From contig CADCQO010000259.1 of NCBI GenBank assembly GCA_902803585.1, positions 1 to 5,960 of the forward strand: 5,960 bases of DNA. The letters run 5' to 3'. A program made the position numbers and the translations under genes. Of the stretch, positions 1-5,960 are shown in pieces. A model generated the notes under the pieces. It did no database searches and was not told the origin of the DNA. It worked only from the letters and a program-made list of their open reading frames with translations. Source of the stretch: an uncultured Ruminococcus sp. GTDB taxonomy: Bacteria; Bacillota; Clostridia; Oscillospirales; Acutalibacteraceae. The stretch's first letter is position 1. Each line of letters opens with the position of its first letter.

Positions 1-42
1 CGGGAAACCGGCGCGAGGGTTCAAATCCCTTGTCCTCCGCCA
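1..42 (+). tRNA. tRNA-Ser, 3' part only (5' end outside window)
   Basis: The T-arm is visible: stem 15-19 (GAGGG) pairs with 27-31 (CCCTT, one G-U) around the loop TTCAAAT (20-26). The acceptor 3' strand GTCCTCC is at 32-38, the discriminator base G at 39 and an encoded CCA at 40-42. Bases 1-14 (CGGG-AAA-CCG followed by GCGC) look like the end of a long variable arm, which marks a class II tRNA (Ser, Leu, and Tyr in bacteria). Bacterial Leu and Tyr tRNAs use A at the discriminator position, so G39 points to serine. The anticodon lies outside the window, so the isoacceptor is unknown. Confidence 0.88.
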
Positions 43-93
43 AAAGCGCATGAGAACAGAGTTTTTACTCGGTTTTCATGCGCTTTTCTTTTT
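42..93 (+). terminator. Intrinsic terminator of the tRNA transcript
   Basis: The left arm starts at the last A of the tRNA CCA. Bases 42-57 pair with 72-87 as a 16-bp stem with one G-U (54/75). After a 58/71 mismatch, GAG 59-61 pairs with CTC 68-70 around the loop TTTTTA. The right arm runs into a T-rich tract (84-93, TTTTCTTTTT). This is a textbook Rho-independent terminator and separates the tRNA transcript from the phoH operon. A-rich bases on the left flank would give a short U-run in the other direction, but no minus-strand gene needs it. Confidence 0.92.
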
Positions 94-252
94 GTCGGAA
101 AAATCAACAGCCTGAACACATACCTGCTTTTTCAGAGTTTGTTCTGTTCCTGCAATGATGATAGCTATTTTCACAAATGTTATTCCGTACAGCTGCCTTT
201 GCGTTTTGGACAAAAAAATTTGATAAAAATTCATAAATTTTCAAAAAATATA

Positions 253-288
253 GTGACTTTTAACTATTTTTATGTTATAATTAAGGAA
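253..288 (+). promoter_or_regulatory. Sigma-A type extended -10 promoter for the phoH operon
   Basis: A perfect -10 TATAAT (276-281) is preceded by TGT (273-275), giving the extended -10 form TGnTATAAT. With a 17-base spacer the -35 is GTGACT (253-258), 4 of 6 matches to TTGACA. Transcription would start near 288 and leave a leader of about 75 bases before phoH. It is the best promoter in the gap 94-363, which is AT-rich from about 210 on and otherwise shows no gene, riboswitch or operator that I recognise. The assignment rests on sequence alone. Confidence 0.72.
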
Positions 289-363
289 AAACTATCTCTA
301 TTCCATATTTTTGCTAAAAATGTTAATAATCTGCTTTGACAGAAATATAATTCAGGTGATGGA

Positions 364-1326
364 ATGCTCGAACAAGTTATCAATATTGACCGCATGGAAC
401 AGGCTGTGGCACTGTTCGGTACGTTTGACGAAAATATCAAACTGATACAAAATGAGTATATGGTTTCGGTAGTGTGCCGTGGTTCGGAACTGAAAGTAAC
501 AGGTGATCCCGAAAATGTCGCCAGAGCTGTCAAGGTAATTGAAAGCCTGCTGAGCCTGCTGAATAAAGGTGAAGCCCTCAGCGATCAGAATGTGCGCTAT
601 TGTATGTCGCTGGTGAATGAGGGAAATGAACACCGGATTGAGCAGCTGGCAGGAGATTGTATCTGTATTACCTCGAAAGGGCGGCCGGTAAAGCCCAAAA
701 CACTGGGTCAGAAAAGCTACTGCACAGCGATCCGCAAAAATACGGTTGTTGTAGGAGTGGGACCTGCGGGAACAGGCAAGACCTATCTGGCGGTAGCTAT
801 GGCAGTGGCAGCTTTCCGTGCCCGGGAAATCAACCGCATTATTCTGACAAGACCTGCGGTGGAAGCCGGTGAAAAGCTGGGATTTTTGCCGGGGGATTTA
901 CAGAGTAAGGTCGATCCGTATCTGCGGCCGCTGTATGATGCGCTGTTTGATATGCTGGGGGCGGAAACGTATCAGAAATATGTGGAGCGCGGCAATATTG
1001 AAGTAGCACCGCTGGCGTATATGAGGGGAAGAACGCTGGACGACAGCTTTATTATTCTTGATGAGGCACAGAATACTACGCCTGAGCAGATGAAAATGTT
1101 TCTGACGAGGCTTGGTTTCAATTCAAAGATGGTCATTACAGGAGATATTACTCAGATCGACCTGCCCAATGGTGTGCGTTCGGGTCTGAAAGATGCCGTA
1201 AGGATACTCAGGGATATTGAAGGGATAGAGACGGTGATGTTTTCTGCAAAAGATGTTGTGAGGAACAAATTGGTGCAGGACATCATCAAAGCGTATGAGA
1301 ATGCTGTGAATAAACGGCAGAAGTGA
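364..1326 (+). CDS. phoH: PhoH family ATPase (PhoH-like protein)
   Basis: This is a 320-residue protein, the usual length for the Firmicute PhoH/YbeZ type. The N-terminal ~70 residues, with a DENIK motif at 22-26, match the small KH-like lead domain of this family. The P-loop NTPase core follows: Walker A GPAGTGKT at 133-140, the family motif TRPAVEAGEKLGFLPGD at 162-178, LAYMRGRTL at 217-225, Walker B FIILDEAQN at 229-237 and TGDITQIDLP at 259-268. The family binds and hydrolyses ATP and is thought to act in RNA metabolism, partly because it sits next to ybeY in very many genomes; the exact substrate is not settled. An in-frame TGA at 337-339 closes the frame upstream and ATG 364 is the first ATG after it, with an SD-like AGGTG at 354-358. 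It appears to be the first gene of the operon. The name PhoH comes from phosphate regulation in E. coli, but no Pho box is visible here. Confidence 0.96.
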   Translation: MLEQVINIDRMEQAVALFGTFDENIKLIQNEYMVSVVCRGSELKVTGDPENVARAVKVIESLLSLLNKGEALSDQNVRYCMSLVNEGNEHRIEQLAGDCICITSKGRPVKPKTLGQKSYCTAIRKNTVVVGVGPAGTGKTYLAVAMAVAAFRAREINRIILTRPAVEAGEKLGFLPGDLQSKVDPYLRPLYDALFDMLGAETYQKYVERGNIEVAPLAYMRGRTLDDSFIILDEAQNTTPEQMKMFLTRLGFNSKMVITGDITQIDLPNGVRSGLKDAVRILRDIEGIETVMFSAKDVVRNKLVQDIIKAYENAVNKRQK

Positions 1327-1383
1327 TTTCCCTGAAAAAGGACGGCGTGACATTCTAACGATTAAGAAAGGCGTGTTTGAAAA

Positions 1384-1890
1384 ATGGATAAGATAAAGGT
1401 TATTATTACGAACAAGCAGAAGGACATTAAAATTCCTACTGGTCTGAGAATGCTGATAAGAAGATGCTGTAATGCCGTATTGAAGATGGAGCGGTTTGAA
1501 GGCTCGGTAGAAGTCAGCGTTACGCTCGTAAACAATAAGCAGATCAAGGAACTGAATGCTATTTACCGCAATAAAGATTCCGTAACAGATGTACTGTCGT
1601 TTCCGATGGGCGAAAACGGCAAGTATGATACAGACCCCACCACCGGCGCAAAGATTCTCGGAGATATTGTAATCTCGATGGAAACGGCGATTGAACAGGC
1701 AGAGCGTTTTGGTCACAGCCTGCAGAGAGAAGTAGGTTATCTGACAGCACATTCCATGCTGCATCTGCTGGGATATGACCACGAGGATAACGGCCTGCAG
1801 AGAATTCGTATGCGCGAAAAGGAAGAGCAGGTAATGACACAGCTGGGTCTGCCGAGTTCTTTCAGTTACGTTATGAAGGACGAGTCCTGA
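1384..1890 (+). CDS. ybeY: Endoribonuclease YbeY (rRNA maturation factor)
   Basis: This 168-residue protein carries the metal-binding signature HSMLHLLGYDH at 123-133, with His123, His127 and His133 as the expected zinc ligands. Other family blocks are NKDSVTDVLSFP at 63-74 and GDIVIS at 93-98. YbeY is a cytoplasmic single-strand endoribonuclease needed for 16S rRNA 3'-end maturation and 70S quality control in bacteria studied so far. An in-frame TGA at 1378-1380 makes ATG 1384 the first possible start; its SD is weak (AAAGGCG, 1367-1373). A 57-base gap separates it from phoH, with no sign of the HD-domain gene pgpH (yqfF) that lies between these genes in Bacillus. Its stop shares one base with the dgkA start (TGATG), so translation of the two is probably coupled. 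Confidence 0.97.
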   Translation: MDKIKVIITNKQKDIKIPTGLRMLIRRCCNAVLKMERFEGSVEVSVTLVNNKQIKELNAIYRNKDSVTDVLSFPMGENGKYDTDPTTGAKILGDIVISMETAIEQAERFGHSLQREVGYLTAHSMLHLLGYDHEDNGLQRIRMREKEEQVMTQLGLPSSFSYVMKDES

Positions 1891-2357
1891 TGCTGTCCTT
1901 TCTGAAGGGTTTTCAATACGCTTTCAACGGATTCATACATTGTGTCAAAAACGAGCGAAACATGAGATTTCATACAGTGGCAGCACTGTATGTTCTCATT
2001 TTTGCACGTTTTTTTCATTTTTCCCGAGAAGAATATATTTTGCTGCTGCTGACAATTGGTGGAGTTCTGGCAGCAGAGGCGGTGAATACGGCGATAGAGG
2101 AGCTGTGCGATAAAGTCAGTCCGGAGCGGGACGAGCATATCCGTCATGCCAAAGATGCCGCAGCAGGAGCAGTGCTGATACTGGCGTTTTTTGCGGCGGT
2201 AATAGGTGTGCTGCTGTTCTGGAACGGTGAAGGCTGGCAGGAGTTGTTTGCATTCTACGGCAGCCACCCTGTTAATTTATGTGCATTGACTTTATCCGCA
2301 ATTATATGTATAGTGTATATTGTGTGGGGATTCAAAAAAATCGGAAGCAGAAAATGA
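1890..2357 (+). CDS. dgkA: DgkA-type diacylglycerol/undecaprenol kinase with extended C-terminus
   Basis: This is an integral membrane lipid kinase of the small DgkA family. In Gram-positives such proteins mainly phosphorylate undecaprenol, feeding the wall-polymer lipid carrier; that role is inferred here. Seen in the 155 residues: an amphipathic N-terminus (LKGFQYAFNG), the ERN motif at 22-24, the catalytic helix AEAVNTAIE at 62-70 (Glu63, Asn66, Glu70), and KDAAAGAV at 88-95 leading into a membrane helix. Membrane segments are likely near 29-42, 48-68 and 90-111. A fourth hydrophobic stretch at about 128-147 lies beyond the normal end of the family (about 120-125 residues), followed by a basic tail (FKKIGSRK). 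The start ATG 1890 overlaps the ybeY stop by one base, and AAGGA at 1876-1880 is a well-placed SD within ybeY. In Bacillus cdd follows this gene; here era follows after 26 bases. Confidence 0.94.
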   Translation: MLSFLKGFQYAFNGFIHCVKNERNMRFHTVAALYVLIFARFFHFSREEYILLLLTIGGVLAAEAVNTAIEELCDKVSPERDEHIRHAKDAAAGAVLILAFFAAVIGVLLFWNGEGWQELFAFYGSHPVNLCALTLSAIICIVYIVWGFKKIGSRK

Positions 2358-2383
2358 CTTGAAAAAGGAGAGGGATCGGAGTA

Positions 2384-3292
2384 ATGGAGAGAAGAAGTGC
2401 GTTTATTGCGATTGTCGGCAGACCGAATGTCGGCAAATCATCTTTGCTGAACAGAATGCTGGGGGAAAAAATTGCTATTGTATCATCCAAGCCCCAGACA
2501 ACCCGCACCCGTATTATGGGTGTGCTGACAGAGGAGAATACACAGCTGGTATTCATTGATACACCCGGACTGCATCGTCCCAGAAACGACCTTGACCGCT
2601 ATATGCTGCGTTCTATCAATGAATCAGTAGCGGGAGTGGATATGTGTGTACTGGTGACAGAGGCAGACAGGGAAATTGCGGAAGAAGAAAAACAGCTGAT
2701 TGAAAAGTTCCGTGCGCTGGACTTACCTGCTGTACTGGCGATCAACAAAATTGACACGATACAGGATAAAACGGTACTGGCACGGCAGATTGCCGGATTA
2801 TCCGCCTTGTATCCGTTCAGCGCAGTCGTGCCTTGTTCTGCCCAGACGGGTGACGGTATTCCCGCATTGAAGCAGGAAATGCGGTCATTAGCCGGAGAAG
2901 GGGATTTTCTCTTTGATGAGGATACTCTGACCGACCAGCCGGAACGGGTCATTGCGGCTGAAATGATTCGGGAAAAGCTGCTGCGTTTGTTAGAGCGGGA
3001 AGTGCCTCACGGTACGGCGGTAGTTGTTGAACGTATGAAGGAGCGTCCTGAAGGCGGTCTGATTGACATGGATGCAGTGATTTTCTGCGAGAGAGCCACG
3101 CACAAGGGTATTATCATCGGAAAAGGCGGTTCTATGCTGAAAAAAATCGGCACTTACGCCCGTCAGGATATGGAACGCTTGTTTGAATGCAAGGTAAATC
3201 TTCAGCTGTGGGTAAAGGTCAAAGAGGACTGGCGCAACCGTGAAACGCTGCTGCGTTCGATGGGCTATGACAGCAGCGATTTTGACAGCTGA
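2384..3292 (+). CDS. era: GTPase Era (30S subunit assembly)
   Basis: At 302 residues this is the normal Era length. GTPase motifs in order: G1 GRPNVGKS at 12-19, switch I QTTRTR at 38-43, G3 DTPG at 59-62, G4 NKID at 121-124 and G5 SAQ at 152-154. The C-terminal KH domain has the RNA-binding loop IIIGKGGSMLKKIG at 243-256. Era binds the 3' end of 16S rRNA and acts late in 30S assembly, which suits its place beside ybeY. The start ATG 2384 gives the expected short N-terminus before the P-loop, with a purine-rich SD at 2365-2374 (AAGGAGAGGG). It follows dgkA by 26 bases with no terminator between. No key residue is missing. Confidence 0.98.
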   Translation: MERRSAFIAIVGRPNVGKSSLLNRMLGEKIAIVSSKPQTTRTRIMGVLTEENTQLVFIDTPGLHRPRNDLDRYMLRSINESVAGVDMCVLVTEADREIAEEEKQLIEKFRALDLPAVLAINKIDTIQDKTVLARQIAGLSALYPFSAVVPCSAQTGDGIPALKQEMRSLAGEGDFLFDEDTLTDQPERVIAAEMIREKLLRLLEREVPHGTAVVVERMKERPEGGLIDMDAVIFCERATHKGIIIGKGGSMLKKIGTYARQDMERLFECKVNLQLWVKVKEDWRNRETLLRSMGYDSSDFDS

Positions 3293-3341
3293 GAAAAATT
3301 GTAAATGACAGAAAATCGGTAATAATGCAGGAGAAAGCGGG

Positions 3342-3347
3342 TATAAT
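3342..3347 (+). promoter_or_regulatory. Possible internal promoter (-10 box only) before yqzL-recO
   Basis: A perfect TATAAT lies in the 94-base gap between era and yqzL, about 33 bases before the yqzL ribosome binding site. At a 17-base spacing the -35 position (3319-3324) reads GTAATA, a poor match, and there is no TGn extension. It is a weak candidate for an internal start feeding yqzL-recO-mutS2. No terminator hairpin follows era, so read-through is also likely. Confidence 0.35.
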
Positions 3348-3370
3348 AATACCATACATCAATTCAGACA

Positions 3371-3379
3371 AAGGAGGTG
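3371..3379 (+). promoter_or_regulatory. Strong ribosome binding site deciding the yqzL start
   Basis: AAGGAGGTG is a full match to the anti-SD sequence. Two ATGs follow in different frames, at 3383 and 3387 (ATGTATGG). From the end of AGGAGG the spacing is 5 bases to the first and 9 to the second. The 9-base spacing is closer to the Gram-positive optimum and opens the frame with the YqzL-like pattern. Confidence 0.8.
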
Positions 3380-3386
3380 TCGATGT

Positions 3387-3563
3387 ATGGACGAAAATAC
3401 CGCTTGGCGGAACTTTGTCAATACCGGACGGGTCAGCGATTACCTGAATTATTGCCGTATCAAGTTAGGTTATCCTCCGCAGGATACGGAGGAACAAACG
3501 GAGGAAGACGATGAGGACGGATACGGAAGGCCTGATTCTGATGGATCGGGTCGTTGGCGATAA
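3387..3563 (+). CDS. yqzL: YqzL-like small protein of unknown function
   Basis: This small gene encodes 58 residues. The N-terminal half reads as MDENTAWRNFVNTG and then RVSDYLNYCRIK, giving the spaced pattern W-x2-F-x2-TG-x-V-x-DYL-x-Y. It resembles the YqzL-like family of short Firmicute proteins, encoded between era and recO in Bacillus and relatives, and the location here is the same. The C-terminal part (31-58) is acidic (EEQTEEDDED) and then rich in Gly, Ser and Arg, without a recognisable fold. The function of the family is unknown; I infer only that it belongs with its neighbours. It has the strongest SD in the window. Its last 53 bases overlap the start of recO in another frame, and the recO SD lies inside it, so the two are probably translated in a linked way. 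The Arg/Ser-rich end may exist only because it overlaps recO. Confidence 0.82.
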   Translation: MDENTAWRNFVNTGRVSDYLNYCRIKLGYPPQDTEEQTEEDDEDGYGRPDSDGSGRWR

Positions 3564-4284
3564 AGACAGATGTCTGGTTATCCTGACGAAAGACTGCGGC
3601 GTAAAAAACTGTTTTGTGCGGAGAGCGAACAAACCCAACAGCCGTAATTTTTCCGCTACACAGCCGCTGAGCTATTCCCGTTTCAGTATTTTTGAGGGGC
3701 GGCAGTACTGTGTCGTAGAGGAAGCCGTTCTGATACGGACATTTTTTGGTTCGGCAGAGGATCTTGTCCGGCTGTCACTGGCAAACTATTTTTGCGAGCT
3801 GGTCATGAAGACGGTGCCGGAAAATACGGAATCCTCTCAGGTACTGGAACTGCTGCTGAACTCTCTGCACCTTCTGGAGAAGAACAGCCAGCCTGAACGG
3901 ATCAAAACAATTTTTGAAATAAGGCTGGCGGTGATCAGCGGCTGGATGCCTCAATTGCTCTATTGCAGCGGGTGCGGAGCGTATGAGGACGAAACGATGT
4001 ATTTTTACTATCAGGAAAATACACTGCGCTGTATAAAATGTCATAGCGAAGGGCTGTGCTGTCCGCTCTCAAAAGGAGCGCTGACAGCCTTTCGCTATGT
4101 GCTGTGTGCCGAACCGAAGAAAATTTTTTCTTTCCGTACAGCCGAAGATTCCCTGCGGCAGCTGGGTGTTTGTACGGAAAAGTATATTACAGCGATGACG
4201 GCGGCACATTTATATACACTGGATTACTATCATCAGGTCGTGCAGTTAGAGAAAGACACGGCCGGAACTGAAACAGCAGAATAG
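3511..4284 (+). CDS. recO: DNA repair protein RecO
   Basis: RecO is a recombination mediator. With RecR (and RecF) it loads RecA onto SSB-coated single-stranded DNA and anneals strands. The 257-residue product has the usual length. The N-terminus (TEGLIL... then GDKDRCLVILTKDCG at 16-30, and RRANKPNSR at 37-45) is the OB-fold with the family's basic patch. The C-terminal part is mostly helical and carries a four-Cys zinc site: C152-x2-C155 and C174-x2-C177. The start ATG 3511 gives the normal short lead before TEG and has an SD GGAGG at 3500-3504. That SD and the first 53 bases lie inside yqzL. A long inverted repeat falls inside the gene at 4042-4099, just after the zinc site. The reading frame is intact through it. 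Confidence 0.95.
   Translation: MRTDTEGLILMDRVVGDKDRCLVILTKDCGVKNCFVRRANKPNSRNFSATQPLSYSRFSIFEGRQYCVVEEAVLIRTFFGSAEDLVRLSLANYFCELVMKTVPENTESSQVLELLLNSLHLLEKNSQPERIKTIFEIRLAVISGWMPQLLYCSGCGAYEDETMYFYYQENTLRCIKCHSEGLCCPLSKGALTAFRYVLCAEPKKIFSFRTAEDSLRQLGVCTEKYITAMTAAHLYTLDYYHQVVQLEKDTAGTETAE
4042..4099 (+). repeat. Long imperfect inverted repeat (hairpin) inside recO
   Basis: The arm 4042-4057 (CATAGCGAAGGGCTGT) and the arm 4084-4099 (ACAGCCTTTCGCTATG) are reverse complements over 16 bases, except 4051/4090, which form a G-U pair in RNA. Inside, CGCTC 4064-4068 pairs with GAGCG 4076-4080 around a seven-base loop. No T-run follows 4099, so it is not an ordinary intrinsic terminator. It lies over codons 178 to 197 of recO, right after Cys177. 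Its role is unknown; it may be an mRNA structural element or chance. Confidence 0.7.
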
Positions 4285-4312
4285 AAACTGTTTCACAGAA
4301 AAGGAGCAAAAC

Positions 4313-5960
4313 ATGAAAAAAGATTATCAGGCGTTGGAACTGGACAAAGTGCTGACGCTTTTGGCAGAGCAGACCTCTTTTGAAGATGCCCGTCAGATGG
4401 CATTGTCAATAGAACCATCGGAAGGTTTATTCGAGGTCAGAGAGCTTTTGCAGGAAACATACGATGCCCATGCGCTTTCGGGACGTTTCGGAGCACCGGC
4501 ATTCGGCAGCTTACATAATATGACAAATGCACTCCGCAGGGCGCAGGCGGGGGCTGTCCTGACGACACTGGAACTGCTGCGTTCAGCGGCTTTGCTGCGG
4601 GTGATAAGAACAGTTGGAGAATGGCGGGACAAATCCGCTTCCATCGAAACGTGCCTTGACCGCCGTTTCAATGCGCTCACTCCCAACAAACACATGGAAA
4701 CCAAAATTACAGGGGCGATTCTTTCAGAAGAAGAAATTGCCGACAATGCTTCACCTGAACTGGCCAATATCCGCCGTAAACTGGCAGCGGCGGCAGCAAA
4801 AGTGCGTGACCGTCTGGATACGCTGATACACTCCTCTTCCATGCAGAAGTATCTGCAGGACAGCATCGTCACCATGAGGAGCGGGCGGTATGTTGTGCCT
4901 GTCAAAGCAGAATTCCGCTCTTCGGTGCCGGGTCTGGTGCATGATACTTCATCGAGCGGTGCAACGGTCTTTATTGAGCCGATGAGCGTTGTAGAGGCCA
5001 ACAACGAGATCCGTCTGCTTCATGCGAAAGAGCAGACGGAAATTGACCGCATTTTAGCGGAGCTGTCTGCCGAATTGGGTGCATACGCAGATGGTATCTG
5101 TAACAGCTACCATATTCTGACGGAACTGAATGTCATTTTTGCCAAAGCACATCTGGCGTACAAGATGAAGGCAAGTCTGCCCGTTATGAATAATACCGGC
5201 AGAATTGCGCTCAAAAACGCCCGTCACCCGCTGATTGCCGCCGATAAAGTTGTTCCCACCACCATTGAACTGGGAATTCATTTTGATACGCTGGTAGTCA
5301 CAGGCCCTAATACGGGCGGTAAGACGGTATCCCTGAAAACGCTTGGCTTGCTGTCGCTGATGGCAATGTGTGGCTTGATGATACCTGCCGCCGATAACAG
5401 CGAGTTATCCGTTTTTACCCATGTACTGGTAGATATCGGTGATGAACAGAGCATCGAACAGTCATTATCCACCTTCTCTGCGCATATTACCAATATCAGG
5501 CGTATACTGGATTGTGCAGATGAAAAAAGTCTGGTATTGATTGATGAACTCGGTGCAGGTACTGACCCTGTTGAAGGCGCGGCTCTGGCAACGGCGATAC
5601 TCGAAAAACTGCGTTCACAGGGGGCGAAAATCGCTTCTACCACTCATTATGCTGAATTAAAAAGCTTTGCACTGGACACAGCTGGTGTCGAAAATGCCTG
5701 CTGTGAATTTGACGTAGCAACTCTGCGTCCTACCTATAAACTGCTGATTGGTATGCCCGGACGTTCCAATGCCTTTGCTATTTCAGAACGGTTAGGTATC
5801 TCACAGGAAGTGGTAGAGCGGGCGAAAGAACTGGTATCGCACGAGAACACGAAATTTGAATCAGTCGTACAGAAACTGGAGGACAGCCGCCGTGAACTGG
5901 AGCAAAAATTAGCGGAAGCTGAAACGCTTACAGCACAGGCGGCGGCGGAACGTGACAAAG
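4313..5960 (+). CDS. mutS2: MutS2 ATPase, 5' part (C-terminus outside window)
   Basis: 549 codons are visible. The N-terminus (MKKDYQALELDKVL) lacks the mismatch-recognition domain of MutS, as expected for MutS2. The core and lever region with coiled coil spans about 20-290, including MRSGRYVVPVK at 188-198 and HDTSSSGATVFIEP at 210-223. The ATPase follows: Walker A GPNTGGKT at 331-338, the signature region DEQSIEQSLSTFSAH at 377-391, Walker B LVLIDELGAGTDP at 407-419 and the switch His in TTHYAELK at 443-450. A second coiled coil begins near 500 and runs to the window edge. The KOW-like and Smr nuclease domains expected near the C-terminus are not in view. In other bacteria MutS2 suppresses homologous recombination, and in B. 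subtilis it has been reported to act on collided ribosomes. Start: ATG 4313 with SD AAGGAG at 4301-4306. It follows recO by 28 bases without a terminator. Confidence 0.96.
   Translation, partial: MKKDYQALELDKVLTLLAEQTSFEDARQMALSIEPSEGLFEVRELLQETYDAHALSGRFGAPAFGSLHNMTNALRRAQAGAVLTTLELLRSAALLRVIRTVGEWRDKSASIETCLDRRFNALTPNKHMETKITGAILSEEEIADNASPELANIRRKLAAAAAKVRDRLDTLIHSSSMQKYLQDSIVTMRSGRYVVPVKAEFRSSVPGLVHDTSSSGATVFIEPMSVVEANNEIRLLHAKEQTEIDRILAELSAELGAYADGICNSYHILTELNVIFAKAHLAYKMKASLPVMNNTGRIALKNARHPLIAADKVVPTTIELGIHFDTLVVTGPNTGGKTVSLKTLGLLSLMAMCGLMIPAADNSELSVFTHVLVDIGDEQSIEQSLSTFSAHITNIRRILDCADEKSLVLIDELGAGTDPVEGAALATAILEKLRSQGAKIASTTHYAELKSFALDTAGVENACCEFDVATLRPTYKLLIGMPGRSNAFAISERLGISQEVVERAKELVSHENTKFESVVQKLEDSRRELEQKLAEAETLTAQAAAERDK

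Noticed and set aside
42..93. Possible attachment site or integration scar at the tRNA 3' end
   Set aside because: The tRNA is followed directly by its own terminator and then a housekeeping operon; there is no integrase, duplicated tRNA end or foreign gene in view.
139..339. 66-codon + strand frame beginning with TTG, in frame with phoH but closed by TGA 337-339
   Set aside because: It runs across the phoH promoter, is AT-driven in composition, has no SD and resembles no family I know.
336..341. Perfect TTGACA (-35-like) just before phoH
   Set aside because: The nearest TATAAT (346-351) is only 4 bases away, and the position 17 bases downstream (359-364) is not a -10 box.
1123..1782. 219-codon minus-strand frame across phoH and ybeY
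   Set aside because: It lies opposite two well-supported genes and has no recognisable motif; the sense frames explain the openness.
1718..1803. 11-base direct repeat GCCTGCAGAGA at 1718 and 1793 in ybeY
   Set aside because: The copies are 75 bases apart in the same frame and both encode a Leu-Gln-Arg stretch; short shared codons explain it better than a repeat element.
4393..5004. 203-codon minus-strand frame opposite mutS2
   Set aside because: Ser/Arg/Ala-rich composition is typical of antisense to a coding frame, with no SD or domain, and the mutS2 frame is certain.
1..5960. CRISPR array, insertion sequence, phage, toxin-antitoxin or defence genes
   Set aside because: No spaced repeats, transposase or phage-like genes, or defence domains are seen; every long + strand frame is a conserved housekeeping gene.

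Overview
The window looks like a chromosomal housekeeping segment from a Gram-positive Firmicute, most likely class Clostridia (Ruminococcaceae/Oscillospiraceae-like). The evidence is the gene order phoH-ybeY-dgkA-era-yqzL-recO, which is typical of Firmicutes, together with strong AGGAGG-type ribosome binding sites, moderate GC in the genes and AT-rich promoter DNA. The genus cannot be set from the sequence. All protein genes are on the + strand.

Layout: 1-42 is the 3' end of a serine tRNA, followed by a strong intrinsic terminator (42-93). An AT-rich gap (94-363) carries a near-consensus extended -10 promoter. From there a compact run follows: phoH (364-1326), ybeY (1384-1890), dgkA (1890-2357), era (2384-3292), a small yqzL-like gene (3387-3563), recO (3511-4284) and the 5' two thirds of mutS2 (4313 to the window end). 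ybeY/dgkA overlap by one base and yqzL/recO by 53 bases. Other gaps are 26 to 94 bases, and no terminator is seen between genes, so this is probably one operon, with a possible internal promoter before yqzL.

The products share a theme of RNA/ribosome maturation (PhoH-like ATPase, YbeY endoribonuclease, Era GTPase), lipid-carrier phosphorylation (DgkA) and DNA or ribosome maintenance (RecO, MutS2). MutS2 family members have been linked both to recombination control and to rescue of collided ribosomes.

I found no mobile element, CRISPR array, defence system or clearly novel system. The points worth a second look are local: a triple-frame overlap at yqzL/recO, a long near-perfect hairpin inside recO, a DgkA with a probable extra membrane segment, and the lack of pgpH and cdd at the places they hold in Bacillus.
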